The notes under the pieces were generated by a model. It was not told the origin of the DNA. It saw only the letters and a program-made list of their open reading frames with translations, and made no database searches. DNA of 64,000 nt from an uncultured Paracoccaceae bacterium (lineage in GTDB: Bacteria > Pseudomonadota > Alphaproteobacteria > Rhodobacterales > Rhodobacteraceae): NCBI GenBank assembly GCA_947489445.1, contig CANLDN010000004.1, positions 124,001-188,000 of the forward strand, in the 5' to 3' direction. Position numbers and translations under genes: made by a program. This document shows, one piece after another, positions 51,076 to 59,495 of this stretch; position 1 is the stretch's first letter; every line of letters begins with the position of its first letter.

Positions 51076-52743
51076 ATGGCACCTAAGCCACCACTTATGG
51101 AGTTGCCGATCAAGACGGCAGCCAGCGGTTTTTACCGCGGTTTTACGAAGGACGTCACGATCACGGCCAAGATTTTGGTCGGCGCATTGATCATCTGGGC
51201 CGTTGCGTTCCCGGAAAGTGCCGCCAGTATTCTGGGCGCAATTAACGGGTTCATTCTGGCGTCGTTCAATTATTGGTACGTGTTCGTGATGGCGTTCTTT
51301 GTCATCCTTTGTTTCGCGCTGGCGCTTTGGCCGGCGGCGGGGCGGCTCAAGCTCGGGATGCCCGACGACAAACCGGAGTTTTCGAATTTTTCGTGGTTTT
51401 CCATGATGTTCGGGGCCGGTATTGGTATCGGGATGCTGACCTTTGCCACCGCAGAGCCGATGTATCACTGGGCCAGTAATCCACAAACGATCATGGGCGA
51501 AACCACTGGCAGCACTGCCGATAACGTCCGTGCGGCCTATGTCTGGTCCTTTACGCATTGGGGGCTTGCTGCATGGGCATCCTATGCGATTGTGGGTCTG
51601 GCGCTTGGCTATTTCTCGTATCGTCGCGGGTTGCCTTTGACGATCCGGTCCGGGCTGACACCCATCTTTGGCAAATCGTTGTCAGGTACCACGGGGCATG
51701 TTGTCGATGTTGTGGCCGTTGTGGCGACCGTGCTGGGTGTCTCCCAGACGCTGGGCTTCGGGGTGGAGCAGTTCATTTCCGGTCTTTACCGGATTGGGTT
51801 TGGCGAATGGCTTTATACCACGAACGCAGAAGGCGATCAGTCCTCATCGACCATGGCGATCATCGTGGCCTTGCTTGTCATCATGGGCGCCTCGACGTTG
51901 TCGGCGCTGTCTGGCGTGGGCAAGGGCATCAAATGGTTGTCGAACATCAATATGGGCCTGAGCTTTTTCGTGTTGGCGTTCTTTGTGATCTTTGGATCAA
52001 CCATGTTTGGACTGACAGCGCTGTTTGTCGGGATCTGGGATTATCTTGTTTCGATCCCAGGCAACATATTCACGGTCTGGGCAAAGGATGGCACAGAAAC
52101 CGGTGATGCGCTTGCCGGTTGGCAGGGTGGCTGGACCATCTTCTACTGGGCCTGGTGGATTGCATTTGCCCCATTCGTTGGTGTGTTCCTTGCGCGCATC
52201 TCGCGCGGGCGCACGGTGCGTGAATACGTGTTGGGTGCGATGGTGATCCCTGCGGCCATGTGTTTCGTTTGGTTCGCGCTGGTCGGTGGCACCGCCATCG
52301 ATCTGGAACTGAACGGTGATGCCAACGGAGCCATTGCCGGGGCAGGTCAATCGGATCAGCTCTTTGCGATGCTGGCCGTGATCCTGAGCCCGACACTGGC
52401 ATGGGCGATGTCCGTTTTGGTGGTGATTTTGTTGCTCACCTATCTGGTCACCTCTGCTGACTCGGCTGTTTTGATCATCAATACGATCAACGCTGCTGGT
52501 GATGAGGGGCCAAAGGCGCGTCCGCATATCCTGTTCTGGGGTGCAGCGCTGGCGCTGGTCGTGGGCGGCCTGATCATTGCCGGTGGTCTGGGTGCCATTC
52601 AGACGGCCATGGTGATTGGTGCCTTGCCCTTTAGTCTGGTGATGGTCCTGATGGGCCTTTCCCTGATCAAGGGTATCTATCTTGACGGAAAGCGCGAAGC
52701 GGCTGGTATATCAACAACCACCGTGGCACAGCCCGCCGAGTAA
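51076..52743 (+). CDS. BCCT-family betaine/DMSP-type transporter
   Basis: Start ATG at 51076 behind ACGGGGAGCG; a frame open to 51013 is rejected. 555 residues with about twelve hydrophobic helices. BCCT landmarks: FSWFSMMFGAGIGIGMLTFA, EPMYHW, WGLAAWASYAIVGL, and the Trp-rich IFYWAWWIAFAPFVGVFLAR. The family imports betaine, choline, carnitine or DMSP. Position after dmdA-acuI suggests DMSP uptake (inference); substrate cannot be read from sequence. Confidence 0.9.
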   Translation: MAPKPPLMELPIKTAASGFYRGFTKDVTITAKILVGALIIWAVAFPESAASILGAINGFILASFNYWYVFVMAFFVILCFALALWPAAGRLKLGMPDDKPEFSNFSWFSMMFGAGIGIGMLTFATAEPMYHWASNPQTIMGETTGSTADNVRAAYVWSFTHWGLAAWASYAIVGLALGYFSYRRGLPLTIRSGLTPIFGKSLSGTTGHVVDVVAVVATVLGVSQTLGFGVEQFISGLYRIGFGEWLYTTNAEGDQSSSTMAIIVALLVIMGASTLSALSGVGKGIKWLSNINMGLSFFVLAFFVIFGSTMFGLTALFVGIWDYLVSIPGNIFTVWAKDGTETGDALAGWQGGWTIFYWAWWIAFAPFVGVFLARISRGRTVREYVLGAMVIPAAMCFVWFALVGGTAIDLELNGDANGAIAGAGQSDQLFAMLAVILSPTLAWAMSVLVVILLLTYLVTSADSAVLIINTINAAGDEGPKARPHILFWGAALALVVGGLIIAGGLGAIQTAMVIGALPFSLVMVLMGLSLIKGIYLDGKREAAGISTTTVAQPAE

Positions 52744-52759
52744 CCCGGACGACACCTTG

Positions 52760-52796
52760 AAAAAAGGCCCCGGTGCTTGCGCATCGGGGCTTTTTT
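52760..52796 (+). terminator. Strong rho-independent terminator of the BCCT gene
   Basis: A run of As, then GGCCCCGGTGC with GCATCGGGGC around TTGC, then six Ts. It ends only 16 bases before the ATG of the next gene, so that gene's promoter must overlap this region or it relies on read-through. Confidence 0.92.
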
Positions 52797-52811
52797 CGTA
52801 TCCATGACGGT

Positions 52812-54029
52812 ATGAACCTTGATAACGCATGGGTGCGCGCCCAATTCCCCGCTTTTGATCAGCCCTCACTACAAGGCCAGGCATTCTTCGAGAATGCTGG
52901 TGGGTCTTACACTTGCCGTCAGGTGATTGATCGGTTGTATCGTTTCTACACCGAACGAAAAGTACAGCCCTACGCGGCGTATGATGCCTCGCGCTTGGCC
53001 GGTGAAGAGATGGATGAGGCGCGCGATCGCTTGGCTGCTATGCTGGGTGTGGCGATGCATGAGCTGTCATTTGGGCCATCAACCACCCAGAATACCTATG
53101 TGCTGGCACAGGCCGTCCGCCGCTGGATCAAGCCCGGTCAGAGCATTATTGTCACAAATCAGGACCACGAGGCGAATAGTGGCCCGTGGCGCAGGCTGGC
53201 CGAGGAGGGTGTGACCGTCAGGGAATGGCAGATTGATCCTGAATCCGGTGAGTTGAACCCCGACGATCTTGCCATGATGCTGGATGACGATGTTGCACTG
53301 GTCTGCTTTCCCCATTGTTCCAATGTGGTGGGCGCGCTCAATGATGTCGCTGCCATCACCAAGATGGTTCATGGCGCCGGCGCGCGGGTCTGTGTGGATG
53401 GTGTATCTTATGCCCCGCACGGGTTTCCAGATGTTGGCGCGATGGGCTGCGATGTTTATCTGTTCAGCGCCTATAAGACGTTCGGGCCCCATCAGGGTAT
53501 TATGGTCATTCGTGAAAGCTGGGGGATGGAATTGCCCAATCAGGGGCATCACTTCAACGCCGACAGCCTTTACAAACGTTTCACGCCTGCGGGACCGGAT
53601 CATGCGCAGGTCGCGGCTTGTGCAGGGATGGCTGATTATCTGGATGCCATGTCGGTGCATCATGGCGGCGGTACGGGTGCTGCTGCAGCGCGCCTGTCCC
53701 ATGATCTGATGCGCGCGCATGAGGTGGCGTTGTTGCAACCGCTGCTGGACCACGTGACCGCAAAGAATTCAGTGCGCCTGATTGGCCCAGCGGATGCGGC
53801 GCGGCGGGCCCCCACTGTCGCACTGGCTTTGGAAACGAATGCAGAGGCGGTGGCGGCCCAACTGGCCCCGCATGGCATTATGGCGGGAGGCGGTGACTTT
53901 TATGCGCAGCGTCCGCTGTCGGCGATGGGGGTTGATCTGGACAAGGGTGTGCTGCGGGTCAGCTTTGTGCATTACACGACCAAGCCGGAGGTTGACGCGC
54001 TGATGGGCGCGCTAGATCAGGTGTTGTAG
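52812..54029 (+). CDS. Class V aminotransferase / cysteine-desulfurase-like PLP enzyme
   Basis: From the ATG at 52812, 405 residues. Fold-type I PLP features: STTQNTYVLAQ, the Asp-His pair region DQDHEANSGPW-like (NQDHEANSGPWRRL), CVDGVSYAPHGFPDVG, and the PLP lysine in LFSAYKTFGPHQGIM. It resembles SufS-type proteins but no clear desulfurase active Cys loop is seen, so substrate is unsettled; isopenicillin-epimerase-like relatives are alternatives. No strong ribosome site; it lies between BCCT and phr on the same strand. Confidence 0.83.
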   Translation: MNLDNAWVRAQFPAFDQPSLQGQAFFENAGGSYTCRQVIDRLYRFYTERKVQPYAAYDASRLAGEEMDEARDRLAAMLGVAMHELSFGPSTTQNTYVLAQAVRRWIKPGQSIIVTNQDHEANSGPWRRLAEEGVTVREWQIDPESGELNPDDLAMMLDDDVALVCFPHCSNVVGALNDVAAITKMVHGAGARVCVDGVSYAPHGFPDVGAMGCDVYLFSAYKTFGPHQGIMVIRESWGMELPNQGHHFNADSLYKRFTPAGPDHAQVAACAGMADYLDAMSVHHGGGTGAAAARLSHDLMRAHEVALLQPLLDHVTAKNSVRLIGPADAARRAPTVALALETNAEAVAAQLAPHGIMAGGGDFYAQRPLSAMGVDLDKGVLRVSFVHYTTKPEVDALMGALDQVL

Positions 54030-54059
54030 ACGGGCCGCCCAAGTGCCCGTGGAGGTCTG

Positions 54060-55478
54060 ATGAGCAAATCCCCGATTTTGATGTGGTTCCGCCGTGATCT
54101 GCGGCTTGGTGATCATGAAGCACTGACTGCGGCGTGCGAAACCGGCAGGCCGGTGATCCCGGTCTTTATTCACGATGATCTTGTGGCGGGGTTGGGCGCT
54201 GCACCACGGTTTCGGCTGGGTCTTTCTGTTGGTGATCTTGCCCAGTCGCTGAGCGCCAAAGGAAGCCGTCTTATCTTACGCAAAGGGGATGCCCTGCAGG
54301 TGTTGCGTGATCTGATCAAGCAAACCGGGGCAGGGGCGGTGTACTGGTCCCGGCTTTATGATCCCGACAGCAAGGCGCGGGATACCAAGGTGAAGGCCGC
54401 GTTGAAGAAAGACGGGATCGATGCTAAGAGCTTTGCTGGGCATGTGTTGTTCGAGCCCTGGACGGTTGAGACGAAGACCGGCGGTTTCTACAAGGTATTC
54501 ACGCCGATGTGGAAATCGGTGCGTGGGAATGATGTGCCGTCAGCCTTGCCTACACCGGGCAATATATCCGCGCCTGACGGCTGGCCTGCCTCTGACGATC
54601 TGGATGACTGGCAGATGGGCGCGGGAATGCAGTGTGGCGCGGACATCTTGCGCACGCATTGTACCGTGGGTGAGACGGCTGCGTCACATCGTCTGGGCGC
54701 ATTCATGGCGCATCGCGTGGCGGGCTATCAGAAGAACCGCGACCTTCCAGCGGTGGACGGCACATCAGGCCTGTCAGAGAACCTGACCTATGGCGAGATC
54801 AGTCCGCGCAGTTGCTGGCATGCGGGCTGGCGGGCTTTGAATGATGGCAAATCGGATGCCGAAGTGTTCCTGAAAGAGCTGGTCTGGCGCGAGTTTGCGT
54901 ATCATCTGGCGCATCACACGCCGCGGATTGTCAGTGATAACTGGAAAGAGGATTGGGACGCTTTCCCGTGGAACACGGATGAGCGGCTGGCCGAGGTCAA
55001 GGCATGGAAACAAGGACGCACTGGTATTCAATTCGTCGATGCGGCCATGCGCGAGATGTATGTAACAGGGACCATGCATAACCGGGGGCGGATGATTGTC
55101 GCCTCTTATCTGACCAAGCATCTGCTGTGCCATTGGAAGATCGGGATGGATTGGTTTGCCGATTGCCTGATCGATTGGGACCCGTGCAGCAATGCGATGG
55201 GGTGGCAGTGGTCGGCTGGGTCGGGGCCTGATGCGACGCCCTATTTCCGGGTGTTCAATCCGGTGACGCAGCTGGATAAATTCGACAAGGATCGCGCCTA
55301 CGCCAAGCGCTGGATCGCGGAACCTTATAAAAATCCATCTAACACCGCCTGCAGTTATTTTGATATGATACCGCAGAGTTGGCAGATGGCACCGGATGAT
55401 CGTTATCCTGATCCGATTGTGGCCGCTGATGTGGGACGCAAACGCGCGCTTGAAGCCTACGAAAACAGGGGCTTTTGA
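54060..55478 (+). CDS. phr: Deoxyribodipyrimidine photo-lyase
   Basis: Repairs UV-induced cyclobutane pyrimidine dimers using light and FAD. 472 residues. The N-terminal antenna domain starts PILMWFRRDLRLGDHEAL. The FAD and DNA-binding region has ELVWREFAYHLAHHTPRI, QGRTGIQFVDAAMREMYVTG, MHNRGRMIVASYLTKHLL and WDPCSNAMGWQWSAGSG, all class I CPD photolyase blocks. GGAGGTCTG precedes the ATG. Confidence 0.96.
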   Translation: MSKSPILMWFRRDLRLGDHEALTAACETGRPVIPVFIHDDLVAGLGAAPRFRLGLSVGDLAQSLSAKGSRLILRKGDALQVLRDLIKQTGAGAVYWSRLYDPDSKARDTKVKAALKKDGIDAKSFAGHVLFEPWTVETKTGGFYKVFTPMWKSVRGNDVPSALPTPGNISAPDGWPASDDLDDWQMGAGMQCGADILRTHCTVGETAASHRLGAFMAHRVAGYQKNRDLPAVDGTSGLSENLTYGEISPRSCWHAGWRALNDGKSDAEVFLKELVWREFAYHLAHHTPRIVSDNWKEDWDAFPWNTDERLAEVKAWKQGRTGIQFVDAAMREMYVTGTMHNRGRMIVASYLTKHLLCHWKIGMDWFADCLIDWDPCSNAMGWQWSAGSGPDATPYFRVFNPVTQLDKFDKDRAYAKRWIAEPYKNPSNTACSYFDMIPQSWQMAPDDRYPDPIVAADVGRKRALEAYENRGF

Positions 55479-55606
55479 TGACGCTGGGTAAAGCAGTCAG
55501 AAATTTTTGAACGTTTCCCGTGACTTCGCCGTATCAAAGGTTAACTTGAACGAAAATGCCGTCAGCACAGGCGCTTTGGCACGGCAATAAGAAAACAGGG
55601 ACGACG

Positions 55607-56815
55607 ATGATTATTACCAGTACCGATGGGCAGGCCAAGCTGCCGCGTTACTTTGCGGCAGTCTTCGACAAGATTGGATCGATGAAGCGGGGCAGGGTGG
55701 ATATCATTTTGCCGGACGGGCGCCATTTCCGGGCTGAGGGGCCTGATCCGGGGTTCGTCGCTGAAATTCACGTCCACAATGATGATCTGTTTGCGCGGAC
55801 CATTCGCGAGGGCGATCTGGGGTTTTGCGAGGCCTATATGGATGGCTGGTGGACCACGCCGGATCTGATGGCCTTTATGGATCTTGTGCATGATGATGCC
55901 GAGGACATGTATGACGGGTTTCCCGGCCAGTTCCTTGTCCGGTTTTATGAACAGATGCGGTTTTGGATGCAGCGTAATTCCAAGACCCAGGCCAAGAAGA
56001 ACATCAGCTATCACTATGATCTGGGCAATGAATTCTACAGCCTGTGGCTGGATGGCACGATGACCTATTCATCGGCCAAATTCGACACAGGCCAGCAAAG
56101 CCTTGAGGCCGCCCAGATCGAGAAATACAAAAGCATGGTCGATCAGATGGGCGCACAACCCGGGGACCATGTGCTTGAGATCGGCTGTGGCTGGGGTGGG
56201 TTTGCCGAATACGCTGCGAAAGAACGCGGGTTGAAGGTGACCGGTCTGACGATTTCGCAGGAACAGCATGATTTCGCTGTAGACCGGATTGCCAAGGCTG
56301 GCCTGTCCGACATGGTCGAAATCAAAATGCAGGACTACCGCGATGAAACCGGCGTTTATGACGGCATTGCCAGTATCGAAATGTTCGAGGCGGTGGGCGA
56401 GAAATACTGGCCGGTTTACTTTGATACTGTGCGTGAAAGACTGAAACCGGGCAAGAACGCAACACTTCAGATCATCACGGTCGAGCATCGCCGCTGGCAG
56501 ATCTATAAGCGCGGGGTGGACTTTATTCAGAAATACATCTTCCCCGGTGGGATGCTGCCCAGCCCTGTTGTTCTGCGTCAAGAGGTTGAAAAGGCTGGAT
56601 TAAAAGTCAGTCAGTCCATTGAATTCGGCCAGAGCTACAGCCAGACGTTGCGCCGCTGGCACGAAACGTTCAACGCCAAATGGGACGAGGTTGCGGCCTT
56701 AGGCTTTGATGAGCGGTTCAAGCGCATGTGGAACTTTTATCTGACCTCTTGCGCGGGGACTTTTCATAGCGGAAACTGCGACGTAACGCAGATTACCGTG
56801 ACGCGGACCCCCTAA
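55607..56815 (+). CDS. cfa: Cyclopropane-fatty-acyl-phospholipid synthase
   Basis: SAM-dependent methylation of unsaturated acyl chains in membrane phospholipids. 402 residues from the ATG at 55607. Motifs: NISYHYDLGNEFYSLWLDGT, MTYSSAKF, the SAM loop VLEIGCGWGGFAEYA, and SIEMFEAVGEKYW. Next to phr and the tellurite genes it fits a stress-defence neighbourhood, though cfa alone could also be a general membrane-lipid gene; related family members carry out other lipid methylations. Confidence 0.92.
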   Translation: MIITSTDGQAKLPRYFAAVFDKIGSMKRGRVDIILPDGRHFRAEGPDPGFVAEIHVHNDDLFARTIREGDLGFCEAYMDGWWTTPDLMAFMDLVHDDAEDMYDGFPGQFLVRFYEQMRFWMQRNSKTQAKKNISYHYDLGNEFYSLWLDGTMTYSSAKFDTGQQSLEAAQIEKYKSMVDQMGAQPGDHVLEIGCGWGGFAEYAAKERGLKVTGLTISQEQHDFAVDRIAKAGLSDMVEIKMQDYRDETGVYDGIASIEMFEAVGEKYWPVYFDTVRERLKPGKNATLQIITVEHRRWQIYKRGVDFIQKYIFPGGMLPSPVVLRQEVEKAGLKVSQSIEFGQSYSQTLRRWHETFNAKWDEVAALGFDERFKRMWNFYLTSCAGTFHSGNCDVTQITVTRTP

Positions 56816-56850
56816 GAGGCCGCGCGCGTCAAATATGAGGACGCAGTGAC

Positions 56851-57291
56851 ATGCCTACCGCAGGACGCCTTGCCGGTGCGATTATGTTCGCGCTTTATGG
56901 CTGGTACGTAGCCGGATATTCGGTCCGCTTCTTCCCAGAGGAAAATGCACCCGACCTGTTGATACCGGTGGCGACATTTGTCGGATTGTTGATTGGGTGG
57001 ATGATTGTGGGAAGCCGCGCGGGCAGGGGTTACAACCCGGCCATCGGCATCGGATTGACAGCCGCCTCCGCTTATTCATTTTGGGTCATCTTTCTATTGT
57101 CGTTTCAGGCGATGATGAAAAACGCCATGCGCCGTCTTTATGATGGACCAATGGAGGCGTTGGCCGACACTTTCGATATCATGTTGGAACAGGCAAAGGA
57201 CTTTCTGGATATCGGGTTGATCATTACCGTATTCGTGGGTGGGATCATCTGTGCCTGGGTGACTGAATATTTCGGAAAACGGTATCCCTGA
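56851..57291 (+). CDS. trgA: Tellurite resistance protein TrgA-like membrane protein
   Basis: 146 residues with four hydrophobic helices. MPTAGRLAGAIMFALYGWYV, then FVGLLIGWMIVGSRAGRGY and a last VFVGGIICAWVTEYFG agree with TrgA. In Rhodobacter sphaeroides trgAB with cysK gives high tellurite resistance; the same order trgA-trgB-cysK is seen here, which is the main support. The biochemical role is unknown. Confidence 0.85.
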   Translation: MPTAGRLAGAIMFALYGWYVAGYSVRFFPEENAPDLLIPVATFVGLLIGWMIVGSRAGRGYNPAIGIGLTAASAYSFWVIFLLSFQAMMKNAMRRLYDGPMEALADTFDIMLEQAKDFLDIGLIITVFVGGIICAWVTEYFGKRYP

Positions 57292-57294
57292 TTA

Positions 57295-58410
57295 ATGGAT
57301 CTGTTTGTCTATGGGACGCTGATGTCTCAGGGTTTGATGGCTGCCGTTGCTGGCGGTGAGACCCCGGACCCAATATCTGCAACGCTTGATGGATATATGC
57401 GTCAGTCGATGGCGGGCAATGTCGTGCCGTTCATAACGACCGGTGACAATGCGTCGACTGTTGGCGTCTTGTGGCGTGATTTGAGCATTGAGCAAACCCG
57501 CCGCTTGGACGCATATGAAGGCGCTTTTGGGTATGTGCTGGAACCTGTGACAGTATCGGTGGATGGTCACGTCGTGGATGCGCAGTGCTACATGCCGCCT
57601 GCTGGCCTTTCATCCGGGGCGGACGAATGGCATCTGGCGGCATGGGAAGCGGAGCATCTGGCCCCCGCAATTCTGGCCGCCGAGGAATTGTTTTCGCATC
57701 GCCCCCTGCCGGACCATGGTGCGTTGCGCCGCATGTGGCCGATGATCGAGGCGCGCGCGTGGTCAAAGCATCGCGCGACATCTGCGCCAGCCACTGTTCG
57801 GCACACTGCGCAGACCGATGACATGCGTGTATTGGCCCGTCGTGCGCCGCAAGGGTCGTTCTTTCGCCTGCAAAGCGTGGATATCACCCATCGCAAATTT
57901 GATGCGTCGCAATCGCATGTTCTGGTCCGCGAGGCGTTTATTGGCGTCGATGCCGCCTTGGTGCTGCCTTACGATCCCGTCCGCGACAAGGTGCTGCTGG
58001 TCGAACAGGCCCGTATGGGGCCGACTGTTCGTCACGATCCAAACCCGTGGATGCTGGAACCCGTCGCCGGTATCGTTGATGCCCGCGAGACCCCCGAAGA
58101 TGCTGCTCATCGTGAAGCGGCGGAAGAGGCAAATTTGACCTTGCAGCATCTGGAACCCGCAGGCCGGTTTTATACTTCGCCGGGGTCATCGACGGATTAC
58201 TTTTACGCATTCGTGGGCTTGTGTGATCTTCCAGCGAAATCACCCTATCTTGGCGGTCTTGCCGAAGAGGGTGAAGATATCCGCCTGCATCCGCTGACCT
58301 TTGATGAAGCAATGGCATTGGCGGATAGCGGAGAGATCGCGACCGGTCCGCTGCTTTTCCTGCTGAACTGGCTGGCCCGACATCGGGATCGTCTGCGCGC
58401 CATGGCTTGA
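57295..58410 (+). CDS. trgB: TrgB-like fusion of a gamma-glutamylcyclotransferase-type and a NUDIX domain
   Basis: 371 residues. The first ~160 start MDLFVYGTLMSQGL, the AIG2/GGCT-like fold. The second half is NUDIX: the box GIVDARETPEDAAHREAAEE lies at about residues 258-280 with the metal-binding REAAEE glutamates. It resembles ADP-ribose pyrophosphatase-type NUDIX enzymes. It begins four bases after trgA and belongs to the trgA-trgB-cysK group for tellurite resistance. Confidence 0.9.
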   Translation: MDLFVYGTLMSQGLMAAVAGGETPDPISATLDGYMRQSMAGNVVPFITTGDNASTVGVLWRDLSIEQTRRLDAYEGAFGYVLEPVTVSVDGHVVDAQCYMPPAGLSSGADEWHLAAWEAEHLAPAILAAEELFSHRPLPDHGALRRMWPMIEARAWSKHRATSAPATVRHTAQTDDMRVLARRAPQGSFFRLQSVDITHRKFDASQSHVLVREAFIGVDAALVLPYDPVRDKVLLVEQARMGPTVRHDPNPWMLEPVAGIVDARETPEDAAHREAAEEANLTLQHLEPAGRFYTSPGSSTDYFYAFVGLCDLPAKSPYLGGLAEEGEDIRLHPLTFDEAMALADSGEIATGPLLFLLNWLARHRDRLRAMA

Positions 58411-58463
58411 TGTCCCGCAGGTGCGGTCCTACACATGTAGGTGCGCAACGAAAGGCCACGCCG

Positions 58464-59495
58464 ATGACCATCCGAAACGATCTTGCTGATGCTGTCGGCA
58501 ACACCCCCCTGATCAAGCTGCGAGCCGCGTCCGAGGCGACGGGATGTACCATTCTTGGCAAGGCTGAATTCATGAATCCGGGGCAATCGGTCAAGGACCG
58601 CGCCGCGCTTTATATGATCAGGGATGCGATTGCGCGCGGTGATTTGAAACCGGGCGGCACCATTGTCGAAGGGACCGCTGGCAATACCGGTATCGGGCTT
58701 GCCTTGGTGGGGGCATCGATGGGGTTCAAGACCGTGATTGTCATCCCTGAAACGCAAAGTCAGGAAAAAAAAGACATGCTGCGCCTTGCCGGTGCGCAGT
58801 TGGTGGAGGTGCCAGCGGCGCCTTATCGCAACCCCAACAATTTTGTTCGCTATTCTGAACGGCTGGCCGCGGAATTGAACAAGACCGAACCGAATGGTGC
58901 GATCTGGGCAAATCAGTTTGATAATATCGCCAACCGACAAGCCCATATCGAAACAACCGCACCCGAGATCTGGGACCAGACCGATGGAAAAGTGGATGGG
59001 TTTATCTGCGCCTGCGGGTCCGGTGGTACGCTGACGGGCGTGGCGATGGTTTTGCAGGATAAGGGTGTGAAAATCGGTCTGGCCGATCCCGATGGTGCAG
59101 CACTTTATTCATTCTACACAACGGGTGAGTTGAAGATGGAAGGCAGCTCTATCTCTGAAGGGATCGGGCAGGCGCGGATTACCAAGAACCTCGAAGGGCT
59201 GAAACCTGATTTTTGCTATAATATCAGCGATCAAGAGGCCTTACCTATTGTATTCGACCTGTTGCAGGATGAAGGATTGTGCATGGGCGGTTCAACCGGT
59301 GTGAATATCGCCGGAGCGATCCGCATGGCCCGCGATATGGGGCCAGGCCACACGATTGTAACGATCCTGTGTGATTACGGGACCCGCTATCAATCGAAAC
59401 TGTATAACCCGGCATTTCTGCGCGAGAAGGGGCTACCCGTGCCGGATTGGCTTGAGGCAACGGTTGATCTTCCAAGCGTGTTCGAGGATAGCTGA
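58464..59495 (+). CDS. cysK: Cysteine synthase A-type (O-acetylserine sulfhydrylase)
   Basis: PLP enzyme making cysteine from O-acetylserine and sulfide. 343 residues from the ATG at 58464. The PLP lysine is in NPGQSVKDRAALYMI; GTAGNTGIGLAL binds the carboxylate; CGSGGTLTGVA binds phosphate. It has a slightly longer form with KNLEGLKPDFC. The stop overlaps the next gene's start (TGATG). In this position it matches the tellurite-linked cysK of Rhodobacter. Confidence 0.94.
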   Translation: MTIRNDLADAVGNTPLIKLRAASEATGCTILGKAEFMNPGQSVKDRAALYMIRDAIARGDLKPGGTIVEGTAGNTGIGLALVGASMGFKTVIVIPETQSQEKKDMLRLAGAQLVEVPAAPYRNPNNFVRYSERLAAELNKTEPNGAIWANQFDNIANRQAHIETTAPEIWDQTDGKVDGFICACGSGGTLTGVAMVLQDKGVKIGLADPDGAALYSFYTTGELKMEGSSISEGIGQARITKNLEGLKPDFCYNISDQEALPIVFDLLQDEGLCMGGSTGVNIAGAIRMARDMGPGHTIVTILCDYGTRYQSKLYNPAFLREKGLPVPDWLEATVDLPSVFEDS

